15,560 bases of DNA, taken from the NCBI GenBank assembly GCA_007123465.1, contig SKLB01000100.1, forward strand, positions 1 through 15,560, given 5' to 3'. Positions 7,998 to 13,506 of this stretch are shown one piece after another. Made by a program: the position numbers and the translations under genes. The stretch is from Spirochaetales bacterium. GTDB taxonomy: Bacteria; Spirochaetota; Spirochaetia; DSM-27196; PWMO01. The notes below the pieces were generated by a model, which was not told the DNA's origin, did not search any database, and worked only from the letters and a program-made list of their open reading frames with translations. Position 1 is the first letter of the stretch, and every line of letters starts with the position of its first letter.

Positions 7998-9283
7998 CGT
8001 CTCAGCCTCGCCACCAGAAAGGCAGCGGCCACCAGAGCGATAACCACATTAGGGGCCCACATCGCCAGCACCGGTGAGATATCGGTTCGTTGAACCCCGA
8101 GCGTCTGTCCGCCAATCAGCATCGCCCAGTACACCACCGACACAAGTAGCCCAATGGCAAAACCAACGGCCCTGCCGCTGCGGCGAGTAGTAAGCCCCAC
8201 CGGAAACGCAAAAAATGCAAACGCCACACACGCAAACGGGATCGAAAACTTCTTGTGATATTCGATTTCGTAGATCTGCAGGCTGCGGTCCACTATCGGA
8301 CGCGCAGCGTCGCGCTCAAGGCCTTCAACTCTACGCTGCAGAGCAGGGTACCATTGCGGCGGGTCCGGATCGTCGCCGGCCAGCCTCGCGGTGGAAGCCT
8401 GGTAGTCAAGGAATATCGCCCGGCGCCGCTCAGCCAGGGCGCGCTCGTGCTCGCGACGGCGTTCATCGAGCGCGCGCCGTTTCTGCTCGATCTCGCGGTA
8501 CACATCCACCGAGCTCATTTCACGCGGACCGGGCGAGCGCAGCGCTACCGCGATATCGCGCAGCAATATGTTGTACTGCATCTCACGCGCACTCAGCCAA
8601 TCATACTGATCACGATTGCGCGCATCCACCCGCTGGCTGAATACCTCGGACAGTTCAAGTGAGATAACTCCCTCATCGGCCTCCTCGCGGAAGCGGGCAC
8701 GCTGCGACAGAATCACCCGTCGTGCGCCGCGGTCATCCTGCTCGATAATGACCAGCCCATCGATTTGGCCCTGGTCCACCGCCCCGGTGATCATAATGCT
8801 GTCCTGATAGCGGCTGATTGAGTACGGTTCAAGCTCCAGGGCGGGGTTTGCGTAGAGCAACTCGCGGTAGAGCGCGCCAAAATTTATGGTGCCAACCGGC
8901 AGGAAGTAGTCGTTCATGATGAAAGAGCCGGCCGACAGCAGCACACCCGCACTCAATAACGGCAGCGCCAGCCGCAGTAGCGGCACGCCTGCCGCCTGTA
9001 ACGCCAGAACCTCGTTATCCGAAGAGAGGCGCCCGACCGCCATCAACGCGCCCACCAGCGCTCCAAACGGAAAGGACAGCGCCACAATCGAGGGTAACGA
9101 ATACCAGATCAGTCGAACCACGTCAAACAGGGCTACGTCGCGCGTCAGAATGTCGCGCGCCAACAGCAGCATCTGATTGACAAAGAAGATGAAGAAGAAG
9201 AAAAGAAACGCAACTAGAAACGAGAGCAGAAACTCCTGCAGAACGTAGAGCGAGACCCGTCTGTACGATCGGGTTGTCCTCAT
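7994..9283 (-). CDS. lptF: LptF/LptG family permease, first of the pair, with a charged helical insertion
   Basis: The 429-residue product is predicted to be an inner-membrane subunit of the LPS or glycolipid exporter. Three N-terminal helices fall at about 17-40, 60-82 and 103-125, with the family motif SSDNEVLALQAAGVPLLRL between the last two. A beta-rich periplasmic domain follows (about 135-255), and three C-terminal helices start at about 346, after EYHKKFSIPFA. The product is about 70 residues longer than its partner; most of the difference lies in residues 262-335, a run rich in Arg, Glu and Ala that should form a long charged helix or coiled coil just before the fourth membrane helix. 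The ATG at 9283, 7 nt after dut, is preferred over an in-frame start at 9355 because the latter would overlap dut by 65 nt and add a tail without family features. No clear Shine-Dalgarno site is seen. Confidence 0.85.
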   Translation of the reverse strand: MRTTRSYRRVSLYVLQEFLLSFLVAFLFFFFIFFVNQMLLLARDILTRDVALFDVVRLIWYSLPSIVALSFPFGALVGALMAVGRLSSDNEVLALQAAGVPLLRLALPLLSAGVLLSAGSFIMNDYFLPVGTINFGALYRELLYANPALELEPYSISRYQDSIMITGAVDQGQIDGLVIIEQDDRGARRVILSQRARFREEADEGVISLELSEVFSQRVDARNRDQYDWLSAREMQYNILLRDIAVALRSPGPREMSSVDVYREIEQKRRALDERRREHERALAERRRAIFLDYQASTARLAGDDPDPPQWYPALQRRVEGLERDAARPIVDRSLQIYEIEYHKKFSIPFACVAFAFFAFPVGLTTRRSGRAVGFAIGLLVSVVYWAMLIGGQTLGVQRTDISPVLAMWAPNVVIALVAAAFLVARLRR

Positions 9284-9290
9284 GGCGTAT

Positions 9291-9734
9291 TCACTGACCG
9301 GTAGAACCGAAGCCCCCGGACCCCCGTTCGGTTGAGACAAGCTCACCGCGCTCAAACAGCGCTCTGACTACCGGCGCCACTACCAACTGCGCTATGCGGT
9401 CTCCCGGGTTTATGGTGCACGCAACCGACCCAAGGTTAACCATGATGACCTGAATCTCACCGCGATAGTCACTGTCCACAGTTCCCGGCGCATTGAGCAC
9501 CGTTAGCCCGTGTCTGTGCGCCAGGCCGGATCGCGGCCTGACCTGGCCTTCGTACCCCGCCGGCAGCGCGCAGCGTACTCCGGTAGGCACTCGCGCACGT
9601 TGGCCCGGATTCAGCTGCAACGGGCTGTCCAGATCGGCTTTAAGGTCAGCTCCGGCCGCTTCGGCCGATGCATACATCGGCTCCAGGCCGGCGGCGGCAT
9701 CAAAGCGTACGTGTACTCCAGGCCCGCTGCTCAC
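9291..9734 (-). CDS. dut: dUTP diphosphatase (dUTPase)
   Basis: This enzyme hydrolyses dUTP to dUMP and pyrophosphate, keeping uracil out of DNA and feeding thymidylate synthesis. The 147-residue product is a standard homotrimeric dUTPase with all five motifs: AGADLKA (28-34), PRSGLAHRHG (67-76), GTVDSDYRGEI (84-94) with D87 as the residue that activates the water, GDRIAQLVV (111-119), and the glycine-rich arm RGSGGFGSTG (137-146) that closes over the nucleotide. The start is GTG at 9734, overlapping the pnp stop as GTGA. A downstream ATG (residue 20) would cut off the first beta strand and is rejected. Translation is probably coupled to pnp. Confidence 0.95.
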   Translation of the reverse strand: MSSGPGVHVRFDAAAGLEPMYASAEAAGADLKADLDSPLQLNPGQRARVPTGVRCALPAGYEGQVRPRSGLAHRHGLTVLNAPGTVDSDYRGEIQVIMVNLGSVACTINPGDRIAQLVVAPVVRALFERGELVSTERGSGGFGSTGQ

Positions 9735-11887
9735 CGATGCCGACCACCACCGGGCGAATGGCGCCCGTCGCGACCGCCACGCCCCGGTCCACGGTTATCC
9801 TGGCGCACGTTCTCGTCGCTGCCTTCGTAGATCAGACTGAGGTTTACCCGTCCCATCTTGTCGATCTCTATGATCTTGACCGGTACGCTCTGATTCATCT
9901 GCAACACATCGCTGACCGATTCAACACGGTGCCCCGCGAGCTTGGAGATGTGACACAGGCCTTCCTTATTCGGCAGAAACTCGATAAAGGCGCCGAAATC
10001 GACGATGCGTTTTACCACGCCTTCGTAAACCTTGCCGACTTCGGGCTCTTCCAGCAGCGACATGAATGCTGCTTTGGCTTCCTCACCGGAGTCCTTGTCC
10101 TTGCAGTAGATGGTGACGCTTCCGTCATCGTCTATATTGGTGTTGACGCCGTAGCGTTCACTGATTCCCTTGATGGTTTTGCCCGAGGGGCCGATCAGCA
10201 AACCGATACGCTCAACATCCACCTTGAACGTGATGATGCGCGGCGCGTATTCGGACAGCGTGCTGCTCGGCTGTTCGATAGCCTCTGCCATCTTCGACAG
10301 TATGTGCATCCGTCCGCCGCGCGCCTGTGCCAGCGCTCTTTGCATGACTTCAGGCGCTACATTCTTGACCTTGATATCCATCTGGAACGCGGTGATTCCT
10401 TCATGGGTGCCGGCAACCTTGAAGTCCATATCTCCGAGGTGGTCCTCCTCACCCAGAATATCACTGAGGATTACCGACTCATCGCCTTCCTGAATCATTC
10501 CCATTGCAATACCGGCAACCGGCTTCTTCAGCGGCACACCTGCGTTCATCATCGAGAGGCTCGCACCACAAACCGTGGCCATTGAAGACGAACCGTTGGA
10601 TTCAAGGATCTCCGAGACCAGCCGTACGGTGTACGGGAAGTCAGCCTTGGGAGGAACCACAGCCTCCAGGGCGCGGTGCGCCAGGTGGCCGTGTCCGATC
10701 TCACGCCGGCCGGTTCCCATGCGGCCGGTCTCGCCAACCGAGAACGGCGGGAAATTGTAGTGCAGCAGGAAGTTCTGACGTCGGTCACCCTCGATGTCAT
10801 CCATGATCTGTTCATCGTAGACCGTACCAAGGGTGGTGATGGCCAGCGCCTGTGTCTCGCCACGAGTGAAAAGCGCAGATCCGTGCGTACGTTGCAGAAC
10901 CCCAACTTCACAACTGATCGGCCGAATGTCTTCCGGAGCTCGACCGTCGGTTCTCATCTTACGCTCGAAGATCGACTTGCGCACTACTTCCTGCTCGAGT
11001 TCATCCATCGCCCTGGAAAACAGACCCTGCTGCGCCTCGGGAATCTTCTCGCCGAAATGCTCTCGCGTCTCGCTGATCACCTGCTTGATGGCCGCGCTGC
11101 GCTCCATTTTGCCTTTGACAAAACAGGCGTGCTCCATCCTGGGCCGCGCATAGTCGAGAATCTCCTGTCTGGCATCGAGAACCAGCGTCTCCTCCACCAG
11201 CGGCAGCTTTTCGCGACCGCAGAGTTCGCGCAGCTCGTGCTGTATGCGACACAGTTCCTGAATCGGTTCACGCGCAAATTCGATAGCTTCGAGTAACAGC
11301 TCCTCGGGGACCTGCTCGCCGCCACCCTCTACCATGGTTATACCCAGTTCGGTACCGGCCACCGTGATGTCCAGATCAGCGCCGGCAATCTCGTCGAATG
11401 TCGGATTGACGATCAACTCCCCCTTGTACGAGACGACTCGCACCGCGCCAACCGGCCCGTCAAACGGTATATCGGAAACAAAAACGGCCGCAGAGGCTGC
11501 GACCATAGCCACCACATCGGGGGGATTCACCTGGTCGGCCGAGATTACCGTCGGCACAACCTGGATATCACGCTGGAACGCCTTCGAGAACAGCGGCCGC
11601 AGCGGACGATCTATCAGGCGGCATACGAGGATCTCTTTATCCTTGGGGCGCATCTCGCGCTTGATGAATCCACCGGGTATCTTTCCGGCGGCGTAGTATT
11701 TCTCGTTGTACTCTACCTGCAGCGGGACATAGTCCAGTCCAACAACCGGCTTTGCCGAGCAACAGGCGGTTGCCAGGACCGATGACCCGCCGTATTGCGC
11801 AAATACGGCGCCGTTGGCCTGCTTCGCCATTCGCCCTGATTCAAGCACAAGGTCGGTCTTTCCAACACGGAGCGTTACTGTATGCAT
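9731..11887 (-). CDS. pnp: Polyribonucleotide nucleotidyltransferase (PNPase)
   Basis: PNPase is a trimeric 3'-to-5' phosphorolytic exoribonuclease for mRNA decay and RNA quality control. The 718-residue product is full length. It has a first RNase PH domain (about 1-140), an all-helical linker (about 240-310), and a second, catalytic RNase PH domain (about 315-545) with the phosphate-binding SNGSSSM (430-436) and the metal-binding LGDMDFK (484-490). A KH domain (about 550-610, GPSGK at 566-570) and an S1 domain (about 618-686) follow. The tail from 693 is a basic Gly/Arg/His-rich stretch, probably flexible and RNA-binding. The ATG at 11887 is preceded by AGGGA with 6-nt spacing and lies 15 nt after rpsO, an order conserved in many bacteria. 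Expression probably comes from the promoter before rpsO. Confidence 0.98.
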   Translation of the reverse strand: MHTVTLRVGKTDLVLESGRMAKQANGAVFAQYGGSSVLATACCSAKPVVGLDYVPLQVEYNEKYYAAGKIPGGFIKREMRPKDKEILVCRLIDRPLRPLFSKAFQRDIQVVPTVISADQVNPPDVVAMVAASAAVFVSDIPFDGPVGAVRVVSYKGELIVNPTFDEIAGADLDITVAGTELGITMVEGGGEQVPEELLLEAIEFAREPIQELCRIQHELRELCGREKLPLVEETLVLDARQEILDYARPRMEHACFVKGKMERSAAIKQVISETREHFGEKIPEAQQGLFSRAMDELEQEVVRKSIFERKMRTDGRAPEDIRPISCEVGVLQRTHGSALFTRGETQALAITTLGTVYDEQIMDDIEGDRRQNFLLHYNFPPFSVGETGRMGTGRREIGHGHLAHRALEAVVPPKADFPYTVRLVSEILESNGSSSMATVCGASLSMMNAGVPLKKPVAGIAMGMIQEGDESVILSDILGEEDHLGDMDFKVAGTHEGITAFQMDIKVKNVAPEVMQRALAQARGGRMHILSKMAEAIEQPSSTLSEYAPRIITFKVDVERIGLLIGPSGKTIKGISERYGVNTNIDDDGSVTIYCKDKDSGEEAKAAFMSLLEEPEVGKVYEGVVKRIVDFGAFIEFLPNKEGLCHISKLAGHRVESVSDVLQMNQSVPVKIIEIDKMGRVNLSLIYEGSDENVRQDNRGPGRGGRDGRHSPGGGRHR

Positions 11888-11902
11888 ATTTCTTCCCTGA
11901 TG

Positions 11903-12172
11903 TTACTTGCGGATGCCTAATTGCGCGATCAATTCGCGATAACCATCCAGATCAGTCTGCTGCAGATAGCGCAGCAGCCTTCTGCGCTTGCCAACCAGCT
12001 TGAGCAGCCCGCGTCGCGAACCGTGGTCCTTGCTGTGGGTCTTGAAGTGCCCGGTCAAGTGCTGAATTCTTCTGGTGAGAAGCGCGATCTGGACCTTGGT
12101 GTCCCCGGTATTAGCGGCAGCTCCGCCAAACTGGGACACAGTTTGCGCCTTCTCTTCCTTCGTTACCGACAT
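11903..12172 (-). CDS. rpsO: Ribosomal protein S15
   Basis: S15 is a primary 16S rRNA-binding protein of the 30S platform and takes part in an intersubunit bridge. The 89-residue product has the family's exact length, with recognisable GDTKVQIALLTRRI (23-36), the HSKDHGSRRGLL segment (46-57) that contacts the rRNA, and the basic KRRRLLRYL (62-70). The frame is open another 38 codons upstream to an ATG at 12286, but that extension would start upstream of the predicted transcription start. The ATG at 12172 has a near-perfect Shine-Dalgarno site. S15 represses its own mRNA in several bacteria through unrelated leader structures; whether it does so here is open (see the leader). Confidence 0.98.
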   Translation of the reverse strand: MSVTKEEKAQTVSQFGGAAANTGDTKVQIALLTRRIQHLTGHFKTHSKDHGSRRGLLKLVGKRRRLLRYLQQTDLDGYRELIAQLGIRK

Positions 12173-12178
12173 GTAAAT

Positions 12179-12184
12179 CTCCTT
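12179..12184 (-). promoter_or_regulatory. Shine-Dalgarno site that fixes the rpsO start
   Basis: AAGGAG lies 6 nt before the ATG at 12172. It settles the start against the longer open frame to 12286 and is the strongest ribosome binding site in the window, as expected for a ribosomal protein gene. Confidence 0.85.
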
Positions 12185-12219
12185 GGTACCACTACTGTAT
12201 CTAATTGCTATATGGTCTG

Positions 12220-12243
12220 TTGCGTGCTCATTTGCGTGCTCAT
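12220..12243 (-). repeat. Perfect 12-bp tandem duplication in the rpsO leader
   Basis: Two identical adjacent copies of ATGAGCACGCAA (minus-strand reading) occupy 12232-12243 and 12220-12231. Each copy begins with ATG, and the pair opens an 11-codon frame that ends in TAG at 12208-12210. That frame has no Shine-Dalgarno site and would start about 8 nt into the transcript, so a leader peptide is not supported. The repeat may be a slippage duplication or part of a regulatory RNA structure. Confidence 0.85.
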
Positions 12244-12257
12244 TAATTGGAAAACCC

Positions 12258-12286
12258 ATTATCAACACTCGTCCAAACCGTGTCAA
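12258..12286 (-). promoter_or_regulatory. Strong sigma70-type promoter for rpsO-pnp and downstream genes
   Basis: On the minus strand TTGACA (12281-12286, perfect consensus) is followed by a 17-bp spacer and GATAAT (12258-12263, 5 of 6). It is the best promoter match I found in the window. The -35 box overlaps the truB stop codon (12283-12285). It would let rpsO and pnp be transcribed apart from infB-rbfA-truB, in addition to any readthrough. Confidence 0.8.
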
Positions 12287-13164
12287 CCCGCTGCCGCGAG
12301 CACGCAGCGATAACGGAACCCTACCCCGTCATAATCGGCCAATGCCAACAGGTTACGCTCTTTGTCCATCAACGCGCACGCTCCGGGAACCGGAACTCCG
12401 CTGACCACATCCGAACCACCGATCGCCCCACCGTACCGCACCCGTTCTACCGCAGCTCCGCTGAGCGTTACTACCTGAATACCCGGCACCCGGTCGATAA
12501 AGCGGTCCGCGCTCCACAGGTGGAGCCCGGGATCAAACTGAGGCGGTAGTACCGCATCCGCCACCGAAAACGGCCCTACCGCCGTTCTGCGCAATCCGCT
12601 GACGTGGGCACAGCTGCCGCACGCCTGAGCGATATCGCGTGCCAGCGACCGGATGTACGTACCCTTGCCGCAGTGTACCTCGAATACCGCGGTCGGCGGA
12701 TCGTAGTGCTCCAGTACGAGGTCAAATACCTCTACCGTGCGACTTGCCATCTCAAACGTTACACCGGCGCGCGCGAGCCGGTGAGCGCGTTTGCCGCCAA
12801 CCTTCAACGCAGAATAGACCGGCGGCTGCTGCTCGATACGGCCTATGAACTGCGGCACTACTGCCCGCAGCCGTTCGACCTGCGGCGCGCTGCAGCGCGC
12901 GATCTGCTGTCCATCACAGTCAAGCGTATCGGTAGCTACACCAAAGCGTACCGTTGCCGTGTAGCGCTTGTCAAATCCGGTAATGTGATCGGCAAGCTTC
13001 GTGTAACTGCCGGCAAGCACCACCATCAGCCCGGTAGCAAACGGATCGAGTGTGCCGGTGTGGCCAATCTTTCTGGACTGCAGTGTCCGTTTGATATGCC
13101 CCAGAGCCGCAAACGAGGTTAGCGATTCCGGTTTATCGATCAGGATCAGTCCGTGTTTCTTCAT
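12283..13164 (-). CDS. truB: tRNA pseudouridine-55 synthase
   Basis: TruB isomerises uridine 55 in the T loop of most tRNAs and also acts as a tRNA-folding chaperone. The 293-residue product has the family N-terminus GLILIDKPESLTSF (5-18), the catalytic motif GHTGTLDPFATG (34-45) with nucleophile D40, the QQPPVYSALKVGGKRAH segment (112-128) and GKGTYIRSLARDI (165-177). The C-terminal part (about 215-293) matches the position of the PUA-like domain but is weakly conserved to my eye. The ATG at 13164 overlaps the end of rbfA by 32 nt; a later start would remove the IDKP motif, so the overlap appears genuine. No clear Shine-Dalgarno site is seen, so coupling to rbfA is likely. ribF does not follow, and a promoter overlaps the stop. 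Confidence 0.96.
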   Translation of the reverse strand: MKKHGLILIDKPESLTSFAALGHIKRTLQSRKIGHTGTLDPFATGLMVVLAGSYTKLADHITGFDKRYTATVRFGVATDTLDCDGQQIARCSAPQVERLRAVVPQFIGRIEQQPPVYSALKVGGKRAHRLARAGVTFEMASRTVEVFDLVLEHYDPPTAVFEVHCGKGTYIRSLARDIAQACGSCAHVSGLRRTAVGPFSVADAVLPPQFDPGLHLWSADRFIDRVPGIQVVTLSGAAVERVRYGGAIGGSDVVSGVPVPGACALMDKERNLLALADYDGVGFRYRCVLAAAG

Positions 13165-13504
13165 CGAGATGCTTCAGCCGTTCGGTAATCTCAAAACCCT
13201 GCTGCAGGCTGCGATCGCCAATGAAACGCAGCTTGGGGGTGTTGCGAAAACTGAATCGCTTTGCCAGCCGACTCTGAATAAACCCGCTGGCACTATTCAG
13301 GCCTTCAACGCACAGCTCGAGTTCCTGATCGTCGAAGTAGCCCGAAACGTAGACCCTGGCGAAATCGAGGTCCTTGGAAACATCGACACGATTGACCACC
13401 ACCAGGCTGTTCACGCGAGGATCCTTGATACTGCCCTGCGTGATCAGCAGGCTGACCTCCTGGCGAATCAGGTTAGCCGCTCGCTCCAGTCGAAACGTAG
13501 CCAC
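13133..13504 (-). CDS. rbfA: 30S ribosome-binding factor A
   Basis: RbfA binds immature 30S subunits near helix 1 of 16S rRNA and is needed for late maturation and cold adaptation. The 123-residue product is a single KH-type domain of usual size. Recognisable stretches are RLERAANLIRQEVSLLI (5-21), IKDPRVNSLVVVNRVDVSKDL (26-46) and the strand near TPKLRFIGDRSLQQG (89-103). The start is GTG at 13504, 2 nt after the infB stop, with GAGG about 12 nt upstream; no ATG lies near the expected N-terminus. Its neighbours infB and truB are its usual operon partners. Confidence 0.93.
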   Translation of the reverse strand: MATFRLERAANLIRQEVSLLITQGSIKDPRVNSLVVVNRVDVSKDLDFARVYVSGYFDDQELELCVEGLNSASGFIQSRLAKRFSFRNTPKLRFIGDRSLQQGFEITERLKHLDEETRTDPDR

Positions 13505-13506
13505 GG

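Larger units (their letters stand above)
12173..12251 (-). promoter_or_regulatory. 5' leader of the rpsO-pnp transcript, candidate S15 control region
   Basis: If transcription begins about 7 nt past the -10 box (near 12251), the mRNA has a leader of about 79 nt. It contains the 12-bp tandem repeat (12220-12243), then a possible stem pairing ACCAU (12212-12216) with GUGGU (12188-12192) around a 19-nt loop, ending just before the Shine-Dalgarno site. The 5-bp stem includes a G-U pair, so it is weak. S15 leaders in other bacteria fold into pseudoknots or three-way junctions at this place. I did not recognise a known S15 motif; regulation is inferred from position only. Confidence 0.4.

Noticed and set aside
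9668..10585. 305-codon open frame on the plus strand opposite dut and pnp
   Set aside because: It is a shadow of the highly conserved PNPase and dUTPase coding sequences and resembles no protein I recognise.
12208..12243. 11-codon leader frame MSTQMSTQQTI upstream of rpsO
   Set aside because: There is no Shine-Dalgarno site and the predicted transcript starts only about 8 nt earlier; the frame is a by-product of the tandem repeat unless profiling shows otherwise.
12173..12286. 38-codon N-terminal extension of S15
   Set aside because: Its start would lie in or before the -10/-35 region of the promoter; the 89-residue form matches the family and has a strong ribosome binding site.
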